A DNA stretch of 64,000 bases from Confluentibacter lentus (GCF_002806995.1 NZ_NIHE01000001.1:744001-808000), one strand, 5' to 3'; shown: positions 1-8,484, counted from the stretch's first letter. Program-made: numbers and translations. The notes: generated by a model from the sequence alone, not told the origin.

Positions 1-273
1 TGCACCAGCTAAACCTCTATTGGAAGTAATAGAAACAATTAAAACCTTTTTTACCTCTCTTTGGGTTGAAAATTTACTTCCAGAATCTGCATCTAAAGTG
101 GCACTTAAGCTTTGTAAAAGCTCGGTTAACTTATCTGCATAAGGACGCATTGCCGTAATAGCATCTTGTGCCTTTTTTAACTTTGCAGCCGATACCATTT
201 TCATGGCACTGGTAATCTGCATCGTTGAAGACACTGATGTTATTCTGTTACGTATTTCTTTTAAATTTGCCAT
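1..273 (-). CDS. atpG: ATP synthase F1 gamma subunit, N-terminal part (cut by window edge)
   Basis: The first 91 codons are present, starting at the ATG at 273 and running off the left edge. The protein begins MANLKEIRNRITSVSSTMQI, the usual opening of the gamma-subunit N-terminal helix, and the visible part ends in SNRGLAGA, the conserved turn at the start of the Rossmann-like core. Gamma is the central rotor stalk of the F1 motor and couples proton flow through Fo to ATP synthesis at the alpha/beta head. It is the last visible gene of the minus-strand atp string and is separated from atpA by a repeat-flanked, broken four-helix-bundle gene, so its expression may depend on read-through of that insert. 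Confidence 0.95.
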   Translation of the reverse strand, partial: MANLKEIRNRITSVSSTMQITSAMKMVSAAKLKKAQDAITAMRPYADKLTELLQSLSATLDADSGSKFSTQREVKKVLIVSITSNRGLAGA

Positions 274-280
274 AGTTCAA

Positions 281-310
281 ATTATGAATTATGAATTATG
301 AATTATGAAT
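281..310. repeat. Tandem heptamer repeat (ATTATGA, about 4.3 copies)
   Basis: Bases 281-310 are four full copies of ATTATGA plus two bases. The array lies between atpG and the four-helix-bundle remnant, and the stop codon of that remnant (303-305) falls inside it. The related AATTCTGAATTCAGAATT palindrome sits on the other side of the remnant at 649-666. Confidence 0.85.
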
Positions 311-648
311 TTTTAATAATTGAAACTAAAAGTTTAATTAGCACTTCACAATCCTCTCTAAGCTTTGGTGGCACTTTGTAAATATTTGTTTCTTCGATAA
401 CGTCCAACCAAAATGATGTCTCATCTGCTTCTTTAAGAGCAATTCCTAATTTATTTTTAAAATCTTTTGTACTTACACCTCTTTGAGATTCTCTAACATT
501 AGCACCAATGCTGGTGCCTGATTTTATCAGCTGATTTGCTATTTCAAAAAAACGCTTTTCTTTGAGTTCCTCAGCATAAACAACAATATCACAAGCAAAA
601 TAAAAACTTTTATCTACTATGGCATTGCCGCTTTTTTTTAAAACTCAT
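303..648 (-). pseudogene. Four-helix-bundle (S23/IVP-type) protein, frameshifted near its start
   Basis: The frame ending at 303 encodes GNAIVDKSFYFACDIVVYAE, then IANQLIKSGTSIGANVRESQ, ALKEADETSFWLD and a C-terminal LLVSIIKNS. This is the signature of the four-helix-bundle family first found in 23S rRNA intervening sequences (SGTSIGANVxE and LxxALKEAxET motifs). That frame has no usable start codon: a TGA lies just upstream. The only ATG (646-648) is in another frame, MSFKKKRQCHSR-stop. Removing one base from the eight-A run (T run at 632-639 on the plus strand) would join them as MSFKKSGNAIVDKS. It could be a pseudogene, a homopolymer sequencing error, or a gene read by slippage on A8. It sits inside the atp operon between atpA and atpG and has repeats at both ends. 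The family's biochemical role is unknown. Confidence 0.8.
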
Positions 649-666
649 AATTCTGAATTCAGAATT
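649..666. repeat. 18-bp perfect palindrome AATTCTGAATTCAGAATT
   Basis: The sequence equals its own reverse complement. It lies between the end of atpA (stop at 665-667, which overlaps it) and the start of the four-helix-bundle remnant. A rearranged version of the same units, AATTCAGAATTCTGAATT, occurs at 2267-2284. Confidence 0.85.
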
Positions 667-2245
667 AGCTTCTATATTTACTAGATAAATCTTTTGCTAC
701 AACTGTTAATGTATCTGTAACTTCGTCTGTTAATTTACCTGCTTTTAAATCGGCTAAAACATTACTGTGTTTCGCTTTTAAGAATTCTAAATAATCGCGT
801 TCAAATTCTTTTACTTTTTCAACAGGCACATCTCTTAACAAGTTTTTAGAACCTGCATAAATAATAGCAATTTGATCTTCTACTTTAAACGGATCATTTT
901 GAGCTTGTTTCAAAATCTCCACGTTACGTTTACCTTTTTCAATAACATTTAAAGTCACAGCATCTAAATCTGACCCAAACTTAGCAAAAGCTTCTAACTC
1001 ACGATATTGTGCTTGGTCTAATTTTAAAGTCCCCGCTACTTTTTTCATGGATTTAATCTGAGCGTTACCACCCACACGAGATACCGAAATACCTACGTTG
1101 ATTGCTGGACGTACACCCGAGTTGAATAAATCACCATCCAAGAAAATCTGTCCATCTGTAATCGAAATTACGTTTGTTGGAATATATGCTGACACGTCTC
1201 CTGCTTGTGTTTCAATAATTGGTAATGCTGTTAACGAACCGCCACCTTTAACAATAGATTTTATTGATTCTGGAAGGTCGTTCATATTCTTAGCAATCTC
1301 ATCATTGTTGATGATTTTTGCAGCACGCTCCAATAAACGGGAGTGTAAGTAGAAAACGTCTCCAGGATATGCCTCACGTCCCGGTGGACGACGTAATAAT
1401 AAAGACACCTCACGGTAAGCAACAGCTTGTTTTGATAAATCATCATAAATGATTAAAGCTGGACGACCGGAATCTCTAAAATACTCTCCAATAGATGCTC
1501 CTGAAAACGGTGCATATACTTGCATCGCTGCAGGATCTGAAGCATTAGCAGCAACAATCGTCGTATAGGCTAAAGCTCCTTTTTCCTCTAATGTTTTTGC
1601 TATGTTTGCTACTGTTGACGCTTTTTGTCCAACAGCAACGTATATACAATATACAGGATTTCCGGCATCATAAAATTCTTTTTGATTTAAGATGGTATCA
1701 ATACAAACCGCTGTTTTACCAGTTTGACGGTCGCCAATAACCAACTCACGTTGTCCACGACCAACAGGAATCATCGCATCAATAGATTTAATCCCCGTTT
1801 GTAATGGTTCTGTTACTGGTTCACGGAAAATAACTCCAGGCGCTTTACGCTCTAAAGGCATTTCGTAAGTTTGACCAGTAATAGGGCCTTTACCATCAAT
1901 TGGGTTTCCTAAAGTATCTACAACACGTCCAACAATACCTTCCCCAACTTTAATAGAAGCAATACGAGAAGTACGTTTTACAATAGATCCTTCTTTAATA
2001 CCTACTGAAGGTCCTAATAATACAATACCAACGTTATCTTCTTCAAGATTTAGTACAATACCTTCTAAGCCGCCTTCAAATTCAACTAACTCTCCATATT
2101 GAGCATTAGCCAATCCGTAAGCACGTACAATACCATCACCTACGGTTAATACAGTTCCTACTTCATCCAATGAAGCACTTGCTTCAAAACCTGATAGTTG
2201 CTTTTTTAAGATTGCTGATATTTCAGCTGGTTTTACTTCTGCCAT
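665..2245 (-). CDS. atpA: ATP synthase F1 alpha subunit
   Basis: This 526-residue protein is the non-catalytic nucleotide-binding subunit of the alpha3beta3 head. Visible features are the N-terminal beta-barrel domain, the Walker A loop GDRQTGKT at residues 171-178, the Walker B strand ALIIYDDL at about 273-280, and the SVSRVGG segment whose Arg390 corresponds to the arginine finger that reaches into the beta catalytic site. A short insertion around residues 315-350 ([20 protein letters not shown]) makes it slightly longer than the E. coli protein (513 residues). It follows atpH by 42 bases, and that gap contains an 18-bp palindrome. atpD and atpC are not in the window; in Bacteroidota they usually sit elsewhere. 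Confidence 0.98.
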   Translation of the reverse strand: MAEVKPAEISAILKKQLSGFEASASLDEVGTVLTVGDGIVRAYGLANAQYGELVEFEGGLEGIVLNLEEDNVGIVLLGPSVGIKEGSIVKRTSRIASIKVGEGIVGRVVDTLGNPIDGKGPITGQTYEMPLERKAPGVIFREPVTEPLQTGIKSIDAMIPVGRGQRELVIGDRQTGKTAVCIDTILNQKEFYDAGNPVYCIYVAVGQKASTVANIAKTLEEKGALAYTTIVAANASDPAAMQVYAPFSGASIGEYFRDSGRPALIIYDDLSKQAVAYREVSLLLRRPPGREAYPGDVFYLHSRLLERAAKIINNDEIAKNMNDLPESIKSIVKGGGSLTALPIIETQAGDVSAYIPTNVISITDGQIFLDGDLFNSGVRPAINVGISVSRVGGNAQIKSMKKVAGTLKLDQAQYRELEAFAKFGSDLDAVTLNVIEKGKRNVEILKQAQNDPFKVEDQIAIIYAGSKNLLRDVPVEKVKEFERDYLEFLKAKHSNVLADLKAGKLTDEVTDTLTVVAKDLSSKYRS

Positions 2246-2266
2246 CTTTATTAATTTTGAATACAG

Positions 2267-2284
2267 AATTCAGAATTCTGAATT
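2267..2284. repeat. 18-bp perfect palindrome AATTCAGAATTCTGAATT
   Basis: This perfect palindrome fills most of the 42-base gap between atpH and atpA. It uses the same AATTCAG/CTGAATT units as the palindrome at 649-666, in reversed order. It could fold in the atp mRNA, or it could be an empty copy of the element that flanks the four-helix-bundle remnant downstream of atpA. Confidence 0.8.
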
Positions 2285-2287
2285 ATT

Positions 2288-2824
2288 TTAATTTAATATA
2301 AATTCTCTTTTTAATTTACTTAGTTGATTTGTAATACTGGCATTATACTGAATATCACCAATACGTAAAATGAAACCACCAATGATGCTTTCATCAATGA
2401 CGTTTTCAACTTCAATATCTTTACCTGTAAGCTCTTTGGCTTTTGCCAATACTTTCTTTTTTAAATCGTCTGATAAAGCAACAGCCGTAGTAACTGTAGC
2501 TAGCTCAATACCTTTGGATTTATCAAACAACTGATTGTATTTTTCTGCAACATCACCTAGAATATCAATCCTGTTGTTACTGATTAAAGTATCTATGAGG
2601 TTTAATGTGATTTTATTGGAATCTTTAAAAACCTCCAACAAAATGGATTTTTTTATGGACGAACTTACCACAGGACTTTTAAGCGCCTCGCTTAAATCTT
2701 TGCTTTGCGAAATAGTATTAGCAATAAGTTTCATCTCCGTATTTACAACATCGGCTGTTTTTTCATCTGAAGCTAAACTTAAAACTGCTTTAGCATAACG
2801 TATTGCTGCTCTTGCTCCTGCCAT
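2288..2824 (-). CDS. atpH: ATP synthase F1 delta subunit (OSCP)
   Basis: The protein has 178 residues, normal for the delta/OSCP family. It opens with MAGARAAIRYAKAVLSLA, the usual first helix (RYAKAL-like), and ends with a GGFILRIGDIQYNASITNQL segment, the conserved C-terminal hairpin that contacts the b-subunit stalk. Delta sits on top of the alpha3beta3 head and ties it to the peripheral stalk. The gene lies 5 bases after atpF and 42 bases before atpA, in the standard order B-E-F-H-A. Confidence 0.96.
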   Translation of the reverse strand: MAGARAAIRYAKAVLSLASDEKTADVVNTEMKLIANTISQSKDLSEALKSPVVSSSIKKSILLEVFKDSNKITLNLIDTLISNNRIDILGDVAEKYNQLFDKSKGIELATVTTAVALSDDLKKKVLAKAKELTGKDIEVENVIDESIIGGFILRIGDIQYNASITNQLSKLKREFILN

Positions 2825-2829
2825 GATTC

Positions 2830-3330
2830 TTAATTAAATTTTGTTTCACCTAACAAAGACTCAACCAATTTTAATTGCTTGTCGTTGCTAGATAATGCTT
2901 CACGCGTTACTTTCTCTGCGATTTCAATCGATAAGTTAGCCACTTGGGTTTTTAACTCAGCAATCGCAGCTTTCTTCTCGCTTTCTATAGCAGCTTGAGC
3001 TTGCTCAATTATTTTATTAGCTTGATCTTGCGCTTCACCTTTGGCATCTTCAATCATTTTCACTTTGATGTCTCTAGCTTCCTTAAGCATAGATTCTCTT
3101 TCCATTCTTGCCTCTTGCAATAGCTTTTGATTATCAGCTTGAAGATTTTGCATCTCTAATTTTGCTTTTTCTGCAGATTTTAATGCATCAGCAATCCCAC
3201 TTTCTCTTTCGTTTAAAGAATTTAAAATAGGTTTCCATGCAAATTTCACCAATAATAATATTAATAGCAATAATAATATTGTTTGGACTACGAATAATCC
3301 TGGTGAAAAATCATTTAATAACTTATCCAT
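2830..3330 (-). CDS. atpF: ATP synthase Fo b subunit
   Basis: The 166-residue protein has one N-terminal membrane helix (about residues 12-31, FVVQTILLLLLILLLVKFAW) followed by a long charged helix (about 35-155) rich in Glu, Lys, Ala and Gln, the right-handed coiled coil of the peripheral stalk. Two copies are expected per enzyme. Upstream, between atpE and atpF, there is a strong stem-loop that may lower atpF output relative to atpE. Confidence 0.96.
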   Translation of the reverse strand: MDKLLNDFSPGLFVVQTILLLLLILLLVKFAWKPILNSLNERESGIADALKSAEKAKLEMQNLQADNQKLLQEARMERESMLKEARDIKVKMIEDAKGEAQDQANKIIEQAQAAIESEKKAAIAELKTQVANLSIEIAEKVTREALSSNDKQLKLVESLLGETKFN

Positions 3331-3365
3331 ACTTAAATGTATTTAAATTTTTCTTTTTTTTAATT

Positions 3366-3410
3366 TGAAAAACACAACCTGCAACCAACCGTTGCAGGCT
3401 CATGTTTTTA
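3366..3410 (-). promoter_or_regulatory. Intercistronic stem-loop between atpE and atpF
   Basis: CCTGCAAC (3378-3385) pairs perfectly with GTTGCAGG (3391-3398) around a 5-base loop. Beyond a small internal bulge the outer flanks AAAAACA and TGTTTTT also pair. Read on the minus strand, the hairpin follows the atpE stop and precedes a U-rich stretch. It could be a partial terminator or an mRNA-stabilising stem that helps raise c-subunit yield over the downstream subunits. This role is inferred from position and shape. Confidence 0.6.
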
Positions 3411-3425
3411 AAGTTTGATTACTGC

Positions 3426-3650
<225 letters not shown>

Positions 3651-3690
3651 TTAAACAAAAACCACCTCTTACATCTTCTGCATCAACATC

Positions 3691-4839
3691 TTAGTGACCA
3701 CTTGTGTTATGATCATGCTCATGTTCTGCTACTGCCATACCTATAAACAAAGCGGAAAGCATTGTAAAAATATAAGCTTGCAAGAATGCCACCAAAACCT
3801 CAATTAATGTTATAAAAAATGATAACACTAAAGATAATCCTGTTGCTCCTGCAACACCAAGTGATTCCTTTAATGTAAACATAATAGCAATTAAACTCAT
3901 TACAACAATATGTCCCGCTGAAATATTAGCGAATAAACGTACCAATAATGAAAATGGTTTGATAAGTAATGCACCAGCTAGTTCGATTATTGCTAATACC
4001 GGACGGATAAGCACTGGAACACCAGGCATCCATAAAATATGTGTCCAGTAATCTTTATTTCCACTAACTGTATATATAATAAGGGTAAAAATAGCTAAAC
4101 ATGCTGTTACTGCTAATTGACCTGTAACATTAAAGCCCATGGGGGTTAAGCCTAATAAATTCAGCACCCAAATAAAAAAGAATACTGTTAAAAGGTATCC
4201 TGTAAATTTTCTATAGTGTTTCTCACCAATATTTGGCCTTGCAATCTCATCTCTAACATAGAGCACTAAAGGCTCTAAAACACGACCAAAACCTGTGGGT
4301 ATTGCTTTCTTTTTATACTGTTTTGCCAAAGATGTAAAAGCGAAAAACATTAAGATTCCCACTAACAAAACACCAACAACACTTTTAGTAATTGAAAAAT
4401 CTAAAACTTTATGAGCATTTACAGCATGATGTTCTTCATCAAAATTAACAGAAGACGCATTAGCCTCAAGTTCATATATTTTACCATGGATTTTAGCGAA
4501 TTTAAGTCCGTTTTTTTCAACAATAACATGACCGTCGTCGTTATGATGAAATTCTGAAGATATGAATGATACTAACCCTTGAGATGTCCATATAACTATA
4601 GGAAGCGGAAAACCAACATGTTTACGTTCTCCTTCATCATTTGTATAAGAAAATAATGAGAAATCATGAGAATCTTGTATATGGTGTAGTATATAGTCCT
4701 CTACTTCTTTTTTTGTATCTACTTGACCTTCATTTTCATTAGAGGTATTTGCGTAAATAGAACCAGAGAATAACACTAAAACTAAAAGTGCTAAAAATTT
4801 AAAACTTTGTTGAACTCCCTTCATTGTTAAAATAATCAA
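3691..4839 (-). CDS. atpB: ATP synthase Fo a subunit with long extracytoplasmic N-terminus
   Basis: The a subunit forms the proton half-channels next to the c-ring. The C-terminal membrane part carries LIKPFSLLVRLFANISAGH, where Arg301 is the essential stator arginine. Ahead of it lie a signal-peptide-like helix (about residues 7-30) and a roughly 120-residue, His- and Glu-rich domain that should face the periplasm. This layout makes the protein about 110 residues longer than E. coli AtpB and is typical of Bacteroidota. The likely start is Met6 (MKGVQQSFKF, base 4824), which opens the signal peptide; the first ATG is at 4839. The C-terminus is His-rich (EHEHDHNTSGH). Confidence 0.95.
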   Translation of the reverse strand: MIILTMKGVQQSFKFLALLVLVLFSGSIYANTSNENEGQVDTKKEVEDYILHHIQDSHDFSLFSYTNDEGERKHVGFPLPIVIWTSQGLVSFISSEFHHNDDGHVIVEKNGLKFAKIHGKIYELEANASSVNFDEEHHAVNAHKVLDFSITKSVVGVLLVGILMFFAFTSLAKQYKKKAIPTGFGRVLEPLVLYVRDEIARPNIGEKHYRKFTGYLLTVFFFIWVLNLLGLTPMGFNVTGQLAVTACLAIFTLIIYTVSGNKDYWTHILWMPGVPVLIRPVLAIIELAGALLIKPFSLLVRLFANISAGHIVVMSLIAIMFTLKESLGVAGATGLSLVLSFFITLIEVLVAFLQAYIFTMLSALFIGMAVAEHEHDHNTSGH

Positions 4840-4892
4840 AAAAATGCATTTTTAAATTCGGTGCAAAAGTAATTAAATAAATTAAATAGTAA

Positions 4893-5303
4893 TTATATTT
4901 TTTTGATTATTCCATCTGTTTTTTTATTTAAAAGATGGTATAAAAAAATCACCTCTAAACCCAAGAAAATAAACAATGGGGTCAATAGATTTAAGCTTTC
5001 CGATTTTGTCAAATTTGGTAAGCCCACAATGGAATTATTAAAAACAAAAAAAAACAATATTATCTTTAAAAAAATAGTTGGCATATAAAAAAATCCTAAT
5101 TGTTCTTTTGCTTTTGGAATAAAAGTCAAGATTTTGAAAATAACACAGATTAAAAAAGATATTATAGCAAAAAATAAATAGACATAATTTAATTGATATC
5201 TTATATGAATATCATTAATATAAAGTATCCACTCGTGCAGGGCTATTGCAAAAAAGTATAATACAGTAAAAGACAGAAGGTAAATGAAGAAATATTTAAT
5301 CAT
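4893..5303 (-). CDS. Small four-helix membrane protein of the atp operon
   Basis: The product has 136 residues with four predicted membrane helices (about 5-25, 40-60, 72-92 and 103-123) and a Lys-rich C-terminus. It is not AtpI, which is encoded just upstream. A protein of this type sits at this place in other flavobacterial atp operons; it may correspond to the family NCBI calls DUF6168, but that name is from memory and not checked. Its first 8 bases overlap the end of the atpZ/I-like gene, suggesting coupled translation. A role in Fo assembly is a guess from position. Confidence 0.75.
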   Translation of the reverse strand: MIKYFFIYLLSFTVLYFFAIALHEWILYINDIHIRYQLNYVYLFFAIISFLICVIFKILTFIPKAKEQLGFFYMPTIFLKIILFFFVFNNSIVGLPNLTKSESLNLLTPLFIFLGLEVIFLYHLLNKKTDGIIKKI

Positions 5304-5532
5304 CTTTTTTAGAAACCTTTATAACTTGTGAAATTACTTGATAAATAGCTATAAAAATTGAAAGTAATGTGATTATGGATTCCCAAAAATCTGTAATATA
5401 TTTTGAGTCTAACCATTTCCCTAATAAATTCCCTAAATAAATTGTCGCACCCATTTGAAACGCAACAGTTGTAAACCTTATATAAGGATTAAACTGCTTT
5501 TGGGGCTTCGGGTCTTTTTGATTGATCGTCAC
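5296..5532 (-). CDS. AtpZ/AtpI-family ATP synthase accessory membrane protein
   Basis: The 78-residue protein has two membrane helices: FTTVAFQMGATIYLGNLLGKWLD at about 20-42, followed by a second at 48-68. The GxxLGKWLD segment is typical of AtpZ/AtpI-family proteins encoded at the head of atp operons, which in other bacteria help assemble the c-ring or move Mg2+/Ca2+. Its only sensible start lies 44 bases inside the 3' end of the bactofilin gene, an unusually long same-strand overlap. Its tail overlaps the next gene by 8 bases. Confidence 0.82.
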   Translation of the reverse strand: MTINQKDPKPQKQFNPYIRFTTVAFQMGATIYLGNLLGKWLDSKYITDFWESIITLLSIFIAIYQVISQVIKVSKKDD

Positions 5533-5914
5533 TTTTATTCATTTCTTTCACGGTACCTTTCATGATACAAGTTACATTAAAGGCCGCTCCCGGCTCTACA
5601 GCTAGTTTACCTGCAATAACTTCACCTTCTATATGTGCAGATGCTTTTAGTGTTAAAGTGCCAGAAAGTGCTAACTTACCTGAAAATTTACCTTCAAAAT
5701 AAGCATCTGTTCCTTGCAGCGTTCCTTTAATAACGCCAGATTTACCAACAACAACTTTTCCCGTTGTTTTTATATTACCTTCAATGGTGCCGTCTATTCT
5801 AAAATCGCCTTCACTATTAAAATCGCCCACAATTTTTGTGCCCAGCGAAATAATGTTTTGACTTGATGTGTTTTCTACCATTTGTCTTTCTTTTTTATTT
5901 TCAGAGAACATCAT
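5489..5914 (-). CDS. Bactofilin (polymer-forming cytoskeletal protein)
   Basis: The protein has 141 residues. The core (about 22-115) is a right-handed beta-helix made of short repeats with Gly and hydrophobic turns (IDGTIEGNIKTTGKVVVGKS, GKFSGKLALSGTLTLKASAH). The N-terminus and C-terminus (KSDDQSKRPEAPKAV) are disordered. Bactofilins self-assemble without nucleotide into filaments that organise cell-envelope proteins and peptidoglycan enzymes. The gene lies 8 bases after sprE and overlaps the atpZ/I-like gene, tying a cytoskeletal gene to secretion/motility and ATP synthase genes. Confidence 0.92.
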   Translation of the reverse strand: MMFSENKKERQMVENTSSQNIISLGTKIVGDFNSEGDFRIDGTIEGNIKTTGKVVVGKSGVIKGTLQGTDAYFEGKFSGKLALSGTLTLKASAHIEGEVIAGKLAVEPGAAFNVTCIMKGTVKEMNKSDDQSKRPEAPKAV

Positions 5915-5922
5915 ATTATTAT

Positions 5923-8484
5923 TTAATTATTGCCAATACTTAAATACGAATCTAAATTCTTATGAATTTGAATGATTTGATAATTTGCAGATGATATTGC
6001 AAAGTAAGGTTCTTTAATTTTTTGCTTATCTTCCTTCGTTAATAATTGGTCAAAGGTTTTTGCTACTTGTTCATTTTTTAATCCATGAACAATAACAAAT
6101 GTGGTGTCTTTATTGTAAACATCTTTTGAGGAATTTAACTTGTAATACTTTAACTTATTTAATACCGTGTCTAGGGATACTTTAAAGCTCTCTATATGTT
6201 CCTTTTTAGAATCATCAAAGCTAAAAACCACTTTAAAATTATTTTCGGGAGTATCCAGCACAAAATCTTTCACCGCTATTTTAGGCAATACTTGTCCTTC
6301 TATGTCTTGAGCCTGTTTGCCTTCGGGCGTATTGGCGTAAGTTATTGCAATATAATTTATAGCTTGTGCGTAAGCATCGTAACCATAAAAACGTCCGGTC
6401 GCTGTTGCCTTTAGCAATTCGAATTTAGGCACAATAGGTTCGCCATCAAAAAGCCTTATGTATTCTTCAGATTTTAAAATAACCTCATCATATTCTTGAT
6501 TTTCAAGTTTAGCATACAATGTTTCATATAAACTTTCCGGACTATTTTCATCTTTGGCAGAAGCCAGCTCTGGATTACTTAAAATAGTAGCATATCTTGA
6601 TTCAGGATAATTTGAAACAATATCGTTTTTAGAAATATTGGCTTCATCATTTTGACCTAAAGCTTCATAAATTTTATATAAATTGTATTTTGAAGGCAGA
6701 ATTAATCGCTCTTCTGGATTGCTTTGAAGTAAATTTTGTAATTTATCTTTCGCCAATTCGTATTCATTGAATTTTTCTTTATAAATCAGTCCTAATTGAT
6801 AATAGGCATAGTTGCGTTCCCTAGAAATGCTATCAATCTCTTTTTCTTCTGAAGGAATTTTAGACATATAATATTGGGGGTCCAATAATTCGCTCTCGGT
6901 GGCCGAAGCTATAATATCATTGCCCAAAACATCTGAAGTGGTGTTTGATGCATTTTTAGTTCCCCAGCGCCAATCGTCTTCTAAAGTCCGGTCACCCCAA
7001 ATTTTGATAAACTCGTTTTTACCGTATTCAACTGTTGTCGAATTATAAAAATAAAAAGAAGCGGCTTGGGTTGGTGTGCCTCCGGTTCTTGATGGTAGCA
7101 TTGCATTCCCCAGATTATTATTGACTGTTATAAGCCCTTGATTTTTTGCTTGAGCTTCTTGTTTTTCTTTTTGCTCTTCAACCTGAATTTTAAGTTGTTC
7201 CACAAACGTTTCAAAATAAGCCAATCTATCAGATTCGGGTAAACTAATAATCTTTAAAATACTATCGTTAGCATTGGCTATGCCTTCATAATAAATAACA
7301 TCCCCTAAATTATCCCTTTTTCGTTTGATGGTTCTATATTCCCTGGTGTTTTCTGTTAATCTGGTCATTGTGCTATCATAATAACTGCCAGCTTCTCTGT
7401 AAAGCGATTTGTCAAAATTCATGTCGCCAAGAATTTCATAATTGCGGGCCATTAATATATCATCTTGGGAATTTGTTCGCAACGACTTGTTATAATATGA
7501 TTTAGCCAAAAGCTCTGAATTGGTGGTAAGATAAAATTCTCCAATTTGGTGATATATTTTGTCAAGAAACGGACGGTTTTCACGATTTTCCTCAAGCTCT
7601 GTTAACCGTTCCAATAGCTCAATTTTATTCCCGTTTTCATAATCGAAGTTCTTTATTTTTTCAATTTCGGCACTAATAAGATAAATTCGGGGAATTTTTC
7701 GGTTTAACTTAATCACCTTATCAAAAGCATAAACAGCACTATCTTTGTAACCTAAAGTGTTGTAAAGTTGCCCTTGAATGAAACGGTAACGCCCTTCTTC
7801 TTCATGCTTTTTAGTGGCATTTGCAGCAATTTCTAATTTTGTAATGGCACTGTCAACAGATTTTGTATTAATATAAGCCTGTGCTAAAATAGAAGTGGCA
7901 TCAGCTAAATCTTGATCTTCTAAAACTTCTTGTTTTAATAAACGTTTTAGATTTTTAATAGCCAATTCGTCATTTTCTAAACGAATATTGGTTTTTTCCC
8001 TCCAGATTTTAGCCTGATTAATTTTATCACTAGCTGGATATTTGTATAATATGTAGTTAAAGGCCTCAAGTGCTGGAACAAAACGTTGGTCAAAATACCT
8101 AGCTTTCCCTAGTAACAAATAAGCTTCATCAATTTGTGGATTTTTCTCTTTGCCTTCAATGTCCATACCGTGCATTTGGATGGCTTTAACTGCTTTTTCC
8201 TCCGCACGGGAAAAAGATTCGTTTTGAGATTGTCCAGGCATTATAATGTCTTCAAACACTTCCATGCGTTCTATGGGTAGAATATCCCAATAGTTATCGA
8301 AATAGCTTTCGTTTAAATTAGTACGTCCTTCTTCTAAAGCATTGTAGCCATTATAAAGCGCATTGTATTCTGCCGTTATTGCATGAAAATTGCGGCTAAT
8401 GAATTTGTCTTTTTTTCTTGAACAACTTGTCACGAGAAAAATGGAGCAGCCAATAACTGTTATTAATTTAAAAAATGTTTTCAA
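5923..8484 (-). CDS. sprE: Gliding/type IX secretion lipoprotein SprE (PorW) with TPR repeats
   Basis: The product is 853 residues with an N-terminal lipoprotein signal ending FLVTSC, so Cys21 is the probable lipid-anchored residue. TPR-like repeats fill the rest (for example AYLLLGKARYFDQRFVPALE and YYQLGLIYKEKFNEYELAKD). The opening SRKKDKFISRNFHAITAEYNALYNGY and the length match SprE of Flavobacterium johnsoniae and PorW of Porphyromonas gingivalis, which are needed for the type IX secretion system and gliding. The start codon is TTG at 8484; no ATG lies ahead of the signal peptide. It leads the string that runs into the bactofilin and atp genes. Confidence 0.9.
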   Translation of the reverse strand: MKTFFKLITVIGCSIFLVTSCSRKKDKFISRNFHAITAEYNALYNGYNALEEGRTNLNESYFDNYWDILPIERMEVFEDIIMPGQSQNESFSRAEEKAVKAIQMHGMDIEGKEKNPQIDEAYLLLGKARYFDQRFVPALEAFNYILYKYPASDKINQAKIWREKTNIRLENDELAIKNLKRLLKQEVLEDQDLADATSILAQAYINTKSVDSAITKLEIAANATKKHEEEGRYRFIQGQLYNTLGYKDSAVYAFDKVIKLNRKIPRIYLISAEIEKIKNFDYENGNKIELLERLTELEENRENRPFLDKIYHQIGEFYLTTNSELLAKSYYNKSLRTNSQDDILMARNYEILGDMNFDKSLYREAGSYYDSTMTRLTENTREYRTIKRKRDNLGDVIYYEGIANANDSILKIISLPESDRLAYFETFVEQLKIQVEEQKEKQEAQAKNQGLITVNNNLGNAMLPSRTGGTPTQAASFYFYNSTTVEYGKNEFIKIWGDRTLEDDWRWGTKNASNTTSDVLGNDIIASATESELLDPQYYMSKIPSEEKEIDSISRERNYAYYQLGLIYKEKFNEYELAKDKLQNLLQSNPEERLILPSKYNLYKIYEALGQNDEANISKNDIVSNYPESRYATILSNPELASAKDENSPESLYETLYAKLENQEYDEVILKSEEYIRLFDGEPIVPKFELLKATATGRFYGYDAYAQAINYIAITYANTPEGKQAQDIEGQVLPKIAVKDFVLDTPENNFKVVFSFDDSKKEHIESFKVSLDTVLNKLKYYKLNSSKDVYNKDTTFVIVHGLKNEQVAKTFDQLLTKEDKQKIKEPYFAISSANYQIIQIHKNLDSYLSIGNN

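Noticed and set aside
281-310. CRISPR-like array
   Set aside because: The heptamers are contiguous with no spacers and there are no cas genes.
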